In this document: positions 1-6,922 of the stretch, piece by piece
Numbering within the stretch: the stretch's first letter is position 1
Layout of the letters: every line of letters begins with the position of its first letter
NCBI GenBank assembly: GCA_029098085.1
Contig: JAQXNQ010000369.1
Span: 1-12,021 of the forward strand
Length of the DNA: 12,021 nt
DNA from: Oscillospiraceae bacterium
Lineage (GTDB): Bacteria > Bacillota > Clostridia > Oscillospirales > Ruminococcaceae
Direction: 5' to 3'
Position numbers and translations under genes: made by a program
The notes under the pieces: model-generated
Seen by the model: the letters and a program-made list of their open reading frames with translations, nothing else
Told to the model about the DNA's origin: nothing
Database searches by the model: none

Positions 1-158
1 CAGAACAACTCTGGCATTCCGTCATTGCTGACGTCCTGCTTCTTTTGTTGCTGAATTACTTTGTTGGAGTTCTCAATACAATTGAAAAATCCGGGTCGTT
101 AATTCGTTCTTGCGATATTGTTTAATTTTCAAGTTCCCGTTGCTGTCTCGCTGACAGC
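1..158 (-). ncRNA. Stable-RNA (probably rRNA) operon leader, partial at left edge
   Basis: Downstream of the proximal minus-strand promoter the transcript begins with a hairpin (GCTGTC, 5-nt loop, GACAGC; 142-158). It then carries CTTGAAAATTA (123-133), which resembles the boxA-type antitermination element of Firmicute rRNA leaders, and continues with non-coding sequence to the edge. No 16S 5' end is visible within these bases, so the structural RNA must lie to the left. Strong tandem promoters plus a boxA-like element argue for an rRNA operon, but a tRNA array cannot be excluded. Confidence 0.6.
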
Positions 159-164
159 TTACTT

Positions 165-193
165 ATTATAGCACATCGTTTCGACCTTGTCAA
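165..193 (-). promoter_or_regulatory. Promoter P1 of the leftward stable-RNA operon
   Basis: On the minus strand this is a perfect sigma-A promoter: TTGACA (188-193), a 17-bp spacer, and TATAAT (165-170). Initiation is expected near 158. The -35 box is preceded by A/T-rich tracts (about 197-225) that look like an UP element. It is the proximal member of three related promoters and shares the start-region sequence GCTGTC with them. Confidence 0.92.
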
Positions 194-316
194 GCACTTT
201 TTTCAAAGTTTTTGAAGTTTTTTGGAAGAGCTTCCAATCAACTTTCGGATTTCTCCGATCGGTCTGTACGATCTGTATAATTTTCAAGCTGCTCGCTGTT
301 TGTTGACAGCCTATTT

Positions 317-345
317 ATCTTACCACATCAAGAACGGTTTGTCAA
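317..345 (-). promoter_or_regulatory. Promoter P2 of the leftward stable-RNA operon
   Basis: Minus-strand TTGACA (340-345), a 17-bp spacer and TAAGAT (317-322). The start region again reads GCTGTC and can fold as GCTGT, 6-nt loop, ACAGC (295-310). It is followed by a second exact copy of CTTGAAAATTA (278-288). An A/T-rich tract lies upstream of the -35 box (346-375). The whole promoter-hairpin-boxA module is a degenerate duplicate of that at P1. Confidence 0.85.
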
Positions 346-410
346 GCACTTTTTTCAGGTTTTTCAAACTTTTCTTTGAGCGGCGCCGCCGTTCAAGCGA
401 CAGCTTGTAT

Positions 411-439
411 AGGATACCACAGGGAGAGAAAAATGTCAA
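411..439 (-). promoter_or_regulatory. Promoter P3 of the leftward stable-RNA operon
   Basis: Minus-strand TTGACA (434-439), a 17-bp spacer and TATCCT (411-416), followed by the same AGCTGTC start region seen at P1 and P2. The -10 box is the weakest of the three. Immediately downstream, 376-396 forms a GC-rich inverted repeat (TTGARCGGC arms around a 3-nt loop) that has no U-tract and so is not an obvious terminator. It is called mainly because hexamers, spacer length and start sequence all match its two neighbours. Confidence 0.7.
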
Positions 440-595
440 CCTCTTTTTTCGCTTTCTGTTTTTCAACCGAAAACTATCCTGTTGCAAAAGGAAACCTGTA
501 CACTCTGGCTATATCCCGCCCCGTACACCGCCAGATCGTCCGGCATACGCCCAAGAGCGTCTTCCTATATAATTTTCCGCAAGTTCTTCTGTTCG

Positions 596-624
596 TTGCC
601 ATTCGCCCAAAAAGCTGGTACAAT
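596..624 (+). promoter_or_regulatory. Promoter of the comEC-holA operon
   Basis: TTGCCA (596-601), a 17-bp spacer and TACAAT (619-624) lie just upstream of comEC, with initiation expected near 631. This leaves a leader of about 26 nt, which includes the ribosome-binding site AGGAG at 644-648. No terminator or riboswitch-like fold is seen between the promoter and the gene. Confidence 0.75.
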
Positions 625-656
625 AAATACAGAAACCCGTATCAGGAGATGATTCC

Positions 657-2729
657 ATGCATATCCGGCAGCCCTTCGCCGTACTCGGCTTCTCCTTTGC
701 TTCGGTTCTTTTTCTCTGCGCCTGGCTTACAATCGGTCAGATTCCGGTGGTTCTGGCTACCGGCGGCTGTCTGGCCCTCATCGGCTGTCTTTCTATACGG
801 AAGAAAAAGGGCGCTCTGCTCCTCGCCGTCGGGTTGATGACGATTCTGGCGGTGCTGATCAGTCTTTTCCGCCTGAACGAGCTTTGGAACATCCGGCAGG
901 CCGCCCCGGAAAAAGCGCTTCTGACCGGCGCCGTCTCTTCCGGCGATCAGGACAGCGGCTTTCTGATTGCCGGCGCGGAGCTGACCTGGGAAGATCAGGC
1001 TCTTTCCGCCAACGTTCTTTTATATGGAGACAACGACCTTCTTCTTTATCCCGGTGAAACCGTCTCGCTGCAGATCTCTGTGCAGGACGGTCTTCCCACC
1101 GCATCCCAGCTGGGACGGAACGCACAGCTGACCGCACGGGCCGACTCCGCTTCCCTGCAGATTCTGAAGCCCCGTTCCCGGTTCAGTGCCCTGCGGCAAT
1201 CGGTGCTGGATCATCTGAAGCGCAATCTGCGCCGGGCCATCCCCGATTCGGAAAAGGCGGCCATGATGATTGCCGTCCTGACCGGCGACGACAGCGCCAT
1301 TCCCCAGCGGATATACAGTCTGTATCAGCGCTCCGGCGCAGCCCACATCCTCTGCGTTTCCGGCCTGCATCTGTCCATTCTGGCCGGTCTGCTGCTCACC
1401 CTCCTTTCCCTTTTGGGCAGACGGCCCGCCCTGATCCTCAGCATGGTGCTGACCGGTCTTTTTGTCTGGCTCACCGGCATGGGCGCTTCCGCCCTGCGGG
1501 CCTGGATGATGACCTGTCTCGCCCTGTCCGCAGAGCTCTTCTTCCGGGATGCCGCCCCGGTCAACTCCCTGGGCTTTGCCGTACTGATGCTGACCCTTCA
1601 TTCCCCTTTTCTGGTCTGCCGCATGGGCTTTCTGCTGTCGGTCACCTCGGTGCTGGCCGTCACAGCCGTAGCCCCGGCCTGGCAGGATACCCTGACCCGC
1701 TTTCTCCGGCCGGACACCCGCTCTCTGATTCCGAAGCTGGCCGGACTGCTGCTGCCTTCTCTGGCCGTCACGCTGGTCACCCTGCCCGTGACCCTGCTTT
1801 TCCTGGGGTATGTTCCCCTGCTGGCACCGCTGACCAATATGATTCTGATCCCGCTGATGCCGGCTTTGCTGATTTGCGGTCTGCTGGCAGGCATCACAGC
1901 CTGGGCTCCGTTCGGCATTCTCTGTCGGAAAATCCTTTCCCTGTTCGACCTGCTGGCCCGCTGGAGCGCAGACGGCCCCATCCTGCCGCTGGAAGGCGAG
2001 TTTATTCTTCTCTGTATCATCTGCTGCGCCGTGCTGGCCCTGCTGGTGATCCTTCTTCGCGGAAAAGCGCTTGCCCGCACCGCCGCCGGTCTTCTTTCAT
2101 TGCTCCTGCTCTGCTGGGGCGGCTTTGCGGATCAGCTGTCCCGGCAGGATCTGCTGGTCATCACCCAGTACGTCTGGTCAGATTCCAGCAGCATTTTGCT
2201 GCAGTACGGCGATCAGGCCGTGGTCATCGGCTGCGGCGGCAGCTCCTTTGAAGGCAGACAGCTCACAAACCGGCTGCTGGCCAGCGGTGTCCGGGAGCTG
2301 TCCGCCGTCATCATCCCCGAGGACAGGCTGGGTTATACCGGCGGCGCTTATGACCTTCTCACCGCGCTGGGCGCTCAGAAGGTCCTTTCCCCGGACAGCA
2401 GCCGGATCGCGCAGGCGCTGTCCTTTTCCCGGGTGGAAGAGGCTCTTCCGCTGGACAATGCCTCCTGGAGCCTGTTCGGACAGGGTGAGCTGTCCGTCCG
2501 CACAGGTAAAAACGGTTCCGCCCTGCTGCTGGACTGGGCAGGTACCCACATTGTCCTGAACCGTGCGGAGGATCCGGTGCCCTGGGTTGCGGACTTTCGC
2601 TTTTTATATGATAAAAAGCAGGAGAAAGCACACACAACCCGTGAAAACTATGCTATAATGGTTTCATCCGGTTCCCGGGGCCGCCCGGAGACCCGACTGC
2701 TGCTGGCAGCCGACGGAACCGTTCAATAA
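657..2729 (+). CDS. comEC: ComEC/Rec2-family DNA-uptake membrane channel with a degenerate metallo-beta-lactamase-like tail
   Basis: ComEC carries single-stranded transforming DNA across the cytoplasmic membrane. The 690-residue product starts with transmembrane segments (about 8-70), then a soluble DUF4131/OB-like stretch (about 85-170). The polytopic Competence domain follows (about 200-490), with the signature HILCVSGLHLSIL near residue 230. Residues 498-690 align by order with the C-terminal metallo-beta-lactamase-like domain, but the usual DVGQGDS start reads YVWSDSS and the HxHxDH stretch reads IIPEDRLGYTGG (from 552), so no metal ligands are visible. Length is slightly below the 776 residues of Bacillus ComEC. 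The start is set by AGGAG 8 nt upstream. It is followed by holA, a common arrangement in Firmicutes. Whether this strain takes up DNA cannot be told: no comEA or pilus genes are in view. Confidence 0.88.
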   Translation: MHIRQPFAVLGFSFASVLFLCAWLTIGQIPVVLATGGCLALIGCLSIRKKKGALLLAVGLMTILAVLISLFRLNELWNIRQAAPEKALLTGAVSSGDQDSGFLIAGAELTWEDQALSANVLLYGDNDLLLYPGETVSLQISVQDGLPTASQLGRNAQLTARADSASLQILKPRSRFSALRQSVLDHLKRNLRRAIPDSEKAAMMIAVLTGDDSAIPQRIYSLYQRSGAAHILCVSGLHLSILAGLLLTLLSLLGRRPALILSMVLTGLFVWLTGMGASALRAWMMTCLALSAELFFRDAAPVNSLGFAVLMLTLHSPFLVCRMGFLLSVTSVLAVTAVAPAWQDTLTRFLRPDTRSLIPKLAGLLLPSLAVTLVTLPVTLLFLGYVPLLAPLTNMILIPLMPALLICGLLAGITAWAPFGILCRKILSLFDLLARWSADGPILPLEGEFILLCIICCAVLALLVILLRGKALARTAAGLLSLLLLCWGGFADQLSRQDLLVITQYVWSDSSSILLQYGDQAVVIGCGGSSFEGRQLTNRLLASGVRELSAVIIPEDRLGYTGGAYDLLTALGAQKVLSPDSSRIAQALSFSRVEEALPLDNASWSLFGQGELSVRTGKNGSALLLDWAGTHIVLNRAEDPVPWVADFRFLYDKKQEKAHTTRENYAIMVSSGSRGRPETRLLLAADGTVQ
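2654..2659 (+). promoter_or_regulatory. Possible internal extended -10 promoter for holA
   Basis: Inside the 3' end of comEC an A/T-rich patch (about 2600-2665) stands out from the GC-rich surroundings and contains TGCTATAAT (2651-2659), a consensus extended -10 element. The -35 position (2631-2636, CACACA) is only a half match. Initiation near 2666 would give holA its own ~80-nt leader, letting replication-clamp-loader expression escape from comEC control. Confidence 0.45.
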
Positions 2730-2747
2730 AGGTAAAAGGAGCTTCCC

Positions 2748-3794
2748 ATGGCCCGTTATGATGATGTACAGCTGAATCGCAGCCTGAGAGAAGGCCGGAT
2801 CGAGCCGGTCTATCTGATTTTCGGCAAGGAGACCTACCTGTCCCAGGTCTGTCTCCAGCGCATTCTGGACAAAACCGTGAAAAACGGCACCGAAAGCTTC
2901 AACCTCCGCAAATTCGACGGCGCGTCACTGGACATGACCGCCGTACAGGACGAGGCCGAGGGCTTTCCCCTGATGGCGGAGCACAAGTGCGTGGTTGTGA
3001 TGAACCCCAATCTGGAGAAGCTCTCCAAAAACGACAGCGACCTGCTGAGCCGCCTGATCAGCGATCCCAACCCCACCACCGTTCTGATTCTCTATGTCAG
3101 CGCCTTTGAGCTGAACCCCAAAAAATCCGCCAGAATCCGCAAGCTGCTGGAGATGGTGGACGCCGCCGGCGCGGTGGTGGAATGTCTCCCCAAGACCCGT
3201 TCCGACCTGATCCGGATGCTCCGGCAGCGCTGCCAGAAAAACGGCTGTGAGATGGATCCGGCCACTGCCGCCGCCCTGATCGACCGGTGCGGCACCGGAC
3301 TGGAGGAGCTGTCCCGGGAAACGGACAAGCTGATCGCCTACCGGGTGGAGGGCGAAATCACCCGCACCGATGTGGAGGCGGTCACCCACAAGAGCCTGGA
3401 CTCCTCCGTCTTTGACCTGTCCAAGGCCATGCTGCAGAACGGCCGCACCCGGGCCTTTCAGATTCTGGACGAGCTTTTTCTCCAGCGGGAGGAGCCGGTC
3501 TCCATTCTGGGTGCCCTGAACGCCACCTTTCTGGATCTGTACCGCGCCAAGGCCGCCGCGCTGGCCGGCAAGACCGCCGACGATGTCTGCGCCCTCTTCC
3601 CCTACAAGGGGCGGGAATTCCGGGTGCGGAACGCCTTCCGGGACGTTTCCCGCTACTCGGCAGGCACCCTGCGGGGCTGTCTGATGGTGTTGGCGGACGC
3701 AGATGCCGCCCTGAAATCCAGCCGCACCGACGGACGCATCATCGTCACCGAAGCCGTGGCCCGGATCCTCGATCTGAAGGAGGACGGAACGTAA
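2748..3794 (+). CDS. holA: DNA polymerase III subunit delta (HolA)
   Basis: HolA is the clamp-loader subunit that opens the beta sliding clamp and so acts at the replication fork. The 348-residue product matches the family in length and order. It has an N-terminal AAA+-like region that begins with PVYLIFGKETYL (about 20-31) and lacks a Walker A motif, as usual for delta. A middle helical region and a C-terminal clamp-loader collar domain (from about 215, VFDLSKAMLQNGRTRAF) follow. The ATG is preceded by AAAAGGAG with a 6-nt gap and lies 18 bp after the comEC stop. In many Firmicutes holA sits next to rpsT. Here it is followed directly by an RNase M5-like gene whose ATG overlaps its stop codon (TAATG), implying translational coupling. 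Confidence 0.93.
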   Translation: MARYDDVQLNRSLREGRIEPVYLIFGKETYLSQVCLQRILDKTVKNGTESFNLRKFDGASLDMTAVQDEAEGFPLMAEHKCVVVMNPNLEKLSKNDSDLLSRLISDPNPTTVLILYVSAFELNPKKSARIRKLLEMVDAAGAVVECLPKTRSDLIRMLRQRCQKNGCEMDPATAAALIDRCGTGLEELSRETDKLIAYRVEGEITRTDVEAVTHKSLDSSVFDLSKAMLQNGRTRAFQILDELFLQREEPVSILGALNATFLDLYRAKAAALAGKTADDVCALFPYKGREFRVRNAFRDVSRYSAGTLRGCLMVLADADAALKSSRTDGRIIVTEAVARILDLKEDGT

Positions 3795-4396
3795 TGATTC
3801 GTCTGAATATACCCATCGTTGTGGAAGGGAAATACGACCGCCAGCGCCTGAGCGAGCTGATCGACGGGCCCATCCTGGAAACCGGCGGCTTCACCATCTT
3901 CCGCGACCCCGACAAGCTCTCCATGCTGCGGGCGCTGGCCCGCAAAACCGGCATCATCGTCCTCACCGACTCCGACGCAGCCGGATTCAAAATCCGCCAC
4001 TACATCCGCTCGGCCATTCCGGACGGCACCATCATCGACGTCTACATCCCGGACATCTACGGCAAGGAGCGGCGCAAGGCTGCCCCCTCCAAAGAGGGCA
4101 AGCTGGGGGTGGAGGGGATGGATCACGAAACCCTGCTCCGCTGCCTGACCCGGGCCGGTGTTCTGGCGCAGGAGGTGCCCCGGCGGCGGGAGCCGATCAC
4201 CAAAACGGATCTGTTTCTTCTGGGCCTGAGCGGCACCGACGGCGCCGCCGAGCGCCGGGCCGTCCTGCTGAAGGAGCTGGGCTTCCCCGAGCTGATGACC
4301 GCCAAGGCCCTGCTGCCCGTCCTGAACACCCTGTTTGACCGGCAGGAGCTTGCCGATCTGCTGAGCCGTCTCTTTCCGTCGCCCAAGGAGGGATAA
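3794..4396 (+). CDS. RNase M5-like Toprim protein (DUF4093 C-terminal domain)
   Basis: RNase M5 (RnmV) trims the 5S rRNA precursor in Gram-positive bacteria through a Toprim active site. This 200-residue protein opens with the Toprim core: the acidic motif VVEGKYD (Glu11) and the DxD motif LTDSDAAG (Asp59, Asp61), both intact. A linker with KLGVEGMD (about 103-110) matches the GVEH-type segment of RNase M5. The C-terminal part (about 135-190, beginning ITKTDLFLLGLSG) resembles the RNase M5 C-terminal domain. AAGGAGG lies 10 nt before the ATG, inside the end of holA. In Bacillus rnmV neighbours ksgA; here it sits in a comEC-holA operon, less than 4 kb from the putative rRNA promoters. It could be true RnmV or a Clostridial paralogue with another RNA or DNA target. 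Confidence 0.78.
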   Translation: MIRLNIPIVVEGKYDRQRLSELIDGPILETGGFTIFRDPDKLSMLRALARKTGIIVLTDSDAAGFKIRHYIRSAIPDGTIIDVYIPDIYGKERRKAAPSKEGKLGVEGMDHETLLRCLTRAGVLAQEVPRRREPITKTDLFLLGLSGTDGAAERRAVLLKELGFPELMTAKALLPVLNTLFDRQELADLLSRLFPSPKEG

Positions 4397-4398
4397 CC

Positions 4399-5745
4399 GT
4401 GGCCTTTTCCAGCCTGATCTTCCTCTATATTTTTCTGCCGCTGGCGCTACTCTGCTGCTGGCTGGCACCGAACCAATGGAAAAACGCCGTTTTGCTGGGG
4501 GTCAGTCTGCTGTTTTTCGCCTGGGGGCAGCCCAAAGGGGTGCTCCTGCTGCTGGTCAGCCTGATTCTCAACCACTACGGCGGTCTCTGGCTGGAACGGC
4601 AGAGCACGAAGCGAAGCCGCCGCATGGCTCTGGCCGCAGGAGTGGCGGGCAATCTGCTGCTGCTCTGCCTGCAGTACCCGGCCTTTACGGTGCGCAATTC
4701 TCCGGTCATCATGGGCCTCTCCCTCTGCACGCTGCAGGGCATCAGCTATCAAGTGGACATTTACCGCCGGGAAGTGCGAGCCCAGGGCAGCTTCATCACC
4801 TACGGAACCTACGCCGCCATGTTCCCCAAGATGGTCGCCGGACCCCTGACCCGCTATGGCGAGCTGCGGGGCGACCTGGCCCGGCAGAGTTTTTCCGGCG
4901 CGCAGGCCGTGACGGGCTTTGAGCGGTTTATCGTGGGCCTTTCCAAAAAGGTGCTGCTGGCCGACCGGATGAGCGAGCTGCGGGCGCAGATTCAGGCCGC
5001 CTCTCAGCCGGGCGCGGCGGTGGCCTGGGTGGGGCTGCTGGCCTTTTCGCTGGAGTTTATCTTCACCCTTTCCGGCTGCAGCGACATGGCCGTCGGACTG
5101 GGCAAAATGCTGGGCTTCCGTCTGCCGGAAAATGTCAATTACCCCTTCAGTGCTCTGTCCCTGAAGGATTTCTGGCAGCGGTGGAACGTGACCCTCTTCG
5201 CCTGGCTGCGGGACTATATCTACCGCCCCCTGGGCGGCAGCCGCAATCTTCTGCGCCGGATTGCCGCCACCCTGCTCTGCGCTGTTCTGGGCGGACTGTG
5301 GTACGGCAGGAAGGGCAATCTGCTGCTGTTCGGACTGTACAGCGGTCTGATGCTGCTGGGAGAGCACTTCCTTTGGGGCCGGACGCTGGAGAAAGCCCCC
5401 AAACCCCTGCGGCGGACCCTGACGATGATCACCGTACTGCTGGGATGGGTCTTCTTCTCGGCGGAGAGCGCCCCTGACGCCTTCCGGTACTTCGGTTGTC
5501 TGCTGGGGCTGCATGGTTTGGAAATGAGTAAAGCCCTGTATCTGGTTTCCTGCTACTGGCTCATCTTGCTGCTCTGTCTGCTGCTGGCGGGAAAATGGAT
5601 GTATCTGCTGCTGCAGAAGCTGGAGCAGCGGTTTCCCCGGCTGAAAAAGGCCCTGTCCATAACGGTTGCCCTGCTGCTGCTTTGCTGCTGCACAGCCTGT
5701 CTGCTCAGCGGAAGCCCGGTTCCCAGCTGGATCACAAGGATATAA
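4399..5745 (+). CDS. MBOAT-family (AlgI/DltB-like) membrane protein lacking both conserved histidines
   Basis: MBOAT proteins move acyl groups across the membrane for O-acylation of cell-surface polymers. The 448-residue product is polytopic and shows AlgI-type landmarks in order: GISYQVDIYRREV (114-126), FPKMVAGPLTRY (142-153), SGCSDMAVGLGKMLGF (225-240), KDFWQRWNVTL (256-266) with RDYIYRPLGGSR after it, and GLWYG (299-303). In the family the fourth motif normally reads RWHISL and the last LWHG; both histidines are considered essential. Here they are Asn263 (AAC, 5185-5187) and Tyr302 (TAC, 5302-5304). The frame is otherwise open and normal in length. It starts with GTG; AAGGAGGG lies 6 nt upstream and overlaps the end of the Toprim gene. 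The next gene is its usual DHHW partner. Fold call is firm; enzymatic activity is doubtful. Confidence 0.88.
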   Translation: MAFSSLIFLYIFLPLALLCCWLAPNQWKNAVLLGVSLLFFAWGQPKGVLLLLVSLILNHYGGLWLERQSTKRSRRMALAAGVAGNLLLLCLQYPAFTVRNSPVIMGLSLCTLQGISYQVDIYRREVRAQGSFITYGTYAAMFPKMVAGPLTRYGELRGDLARQSFSGAQAVTGFERFIVGLSKKVLLADRMSELRAQIQAASQPGAAVAWVGLLAFSLEFIFTLSGCSDMAVGLGKMLGFRLPENVNYPFSALSLKDFWQRWNVTLFAWLRDYIYRPLGGSRNLLRRIAATLLCAVLGGLWYGRKGNLLLFGLYSGLMLLGEHFLWGRTLEKAPKPLRRTLTMITVLLGWVFFSAESAPDAFRYFGCLLGLHGLEMSKALYLVSCYWLILLLCLLLAGKWMYLLLQKLEQRFPRLKKALSITVALLLLCCCTACLLSGSPVPSWITRI

Positions 5746-5757
5746 AGGAGGCTCATC

Positions 5758-6879
5758 ATGAAGGAAAAGAGACGCCCCTCACCGCTGCTCTGCCTGCTGC
5801 TGGCCTCCATACCGGCTGCGGTGCTGCTGGCTGCCGGACAGACGGCCCGGGCAGACGGCGAGAGCCTGCAGCTCCCCTCTGCAGCCGCTGTAGCCGACCG
5901 CTCGGCCATGGAGCAGACGGAAGACTGGCTGGCCGACCATTTTCCCCTGCAAAGCAGTCTGACCGCCATGCACACCCGTCTGGAGCTGCTCACCGGGCGG
6001 CGGGAGGTGGACGGCGTCTATGTGCTTTCAGATCGGCTGCTGGAGCGGCAGGGCACCATCCCGGAAAAAACGGTCAGCCTGTCCGCTCAGGCGGTTTCGG
6101 ACTTTGCCACCGGTTTCCGGGGAGCCGTGTCCCTGATGCTGGTGCCCGGAGCGGAAAGCGTCGAAAGCGACCTGCTGCCCGCACCGGCAGCGCCCGCTTC
6201 CCAGAAGACGATCATTGACCGTGCCTATGAGCTGACGGCAGAAAAGGTCAGCACCATCGACTGCTACAGCATGCTGTCCGCCGACCGGGAGCGATACCTG
6301 TACTACCGCACCGACAGCCGCTGGACCTCGCTGGGCGCCTATCTGGCCTACAGCGCCTGCGGCAAGCAGATGGGCTTCACCGCCCTTTCGGTGGACCGCA
6401 TGGATGTGGTGCACGCCAGCCACAGCTTCCGGGGCAATCTGTGCCGCCGGATTCAGTATAATGGCGTGGAGCCGGACACCATCGACATTTACTCCATCCC
6501 CGGCGACGACAGCGAGGTTCACCTGCAGGTTTATGACGGTCAGTGCTGGAGCGGCCACACCGGCCTTTACTTCCGGGAATATCTGGAGGACGACGGCTAC
6601 AGCGTCTTTCTCGGGCCGGATCAGCCGGTGATCACCATTGAAACCGACGTGCGCAGCGCCCCCCGGCTGCTGATCCTCAAGGACTCCTGGGCCAATGCGC
6701 TGGCGCCCTTCCTGACGGCCCACTACAGCACCATCACGCTGGTGGATCCGGCGCTGCTCCGGCAGCCGCTGGGCGAGTTCATCGACATGGACAGCTACGA
6801 TCAGGCGCTGATCTGCTGCAGCCTGTCCTCCTTCGCGGAGGAAGACTGGGCGGAAAACCTGAACCGACTGGGAAGCTGA
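5758..6879 (+). CDS. DHHW/AlgX-like extracytoplasmic protein with an altered active-site motif
   Basis: DHHW-family proteins are SGNH-like partners of MBOAT proteins and are thought to transfer acetyl groups to an exported polymer outside the membrane. The 373-residue product has an N-terminal hydrophobic signal or anchor (about 9-27). It then shows family landmarks: GVYVLSDRLLER (86-97), YYRTDSRWTSLGAY (182-195), SFRGNL (223-228), GYSVFLGPDQP (280-290) and LLILKDSWANALAPFL (304-319). The defining motif should read DHHW; here it is DSRW (186-189), so the second histidine, equivalent to the catalytic His of the AlgX Asp-x-His motif, is Arg188. Asp186 and the likely nucleophile Ser310 in KDS remain. 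AAAGGAGG overlaps the MBOAT stop codon, 6 nt before the ATG. Co-transcription with the MBOAT gene is almost certain. A terminator follows directly. Confidence 0.82.
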   Translation: MKEKRRPSPLLCLLLASIPAAVLLAAGQTARADGESLQLPSAAAVADRSAMEQTEDWLADHFPLQSSLTAMHTRLELLTGRREVDGVYVLSDRLLERQGTIPEKTVSLSAQAVSDFATGFRGAVSLMLVPGAESVESDLLPAPAAPASQKTIIDRAYELTAEKVSTIDCYSMLSADRERYLYYRTDSRWTSLGAYLAYSACGKQMGFTALSVDRMDVVHASHSFRGNLCRRIQYNGVEPDTIDIYSIPGDDSEVHLQVYDGQCWSGHTGLYFREYLEDDGYSVFLGPDQPVITIETDVRSAPRLLILKDSWANALAPFLTAHYSTITLVDPALLRQPLGEFIDMDSYDQALICCSLSSFAEEDWAENLNRLGS

Positions 6880-6881
6880 AA

Positions 6882-6912
6882 AAGCGCGGGGTTCCTCCGC
6901 GCTTCTTTATTA
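6882..6912 (+). terminator. Intrinsic terminator of the comEC-holA operon
   Basis: An 8-bp stem AAGCGCGG (6882-6889) / CCGCGCTT (6897-6904) with a 7-nt loop, followed by CTTTATTAT, starts two bases after the DHHW stop codon. The tail is only moderately T-rich but the stem is GC-strong. It closes the five-gene plus-strand operon. Confidence 0.85.
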
Positions 6913-6922
6913 TGTGGATATG

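Noticed and set aside
222..837. Two plus-strand frames of 116 and 153 codons near the left end
   Set aside because: They run across the minus-strand promoters and into comEC out of frame, and have no ribosome-binding sites.
4447..5514. 355-codon minus-strand frame opposite the MBOAT gene
   Set aside because: Gln/Gly/Pro-rich shadow of a GC-rich membrane-protein gene, without a start signal or recognisable domain.
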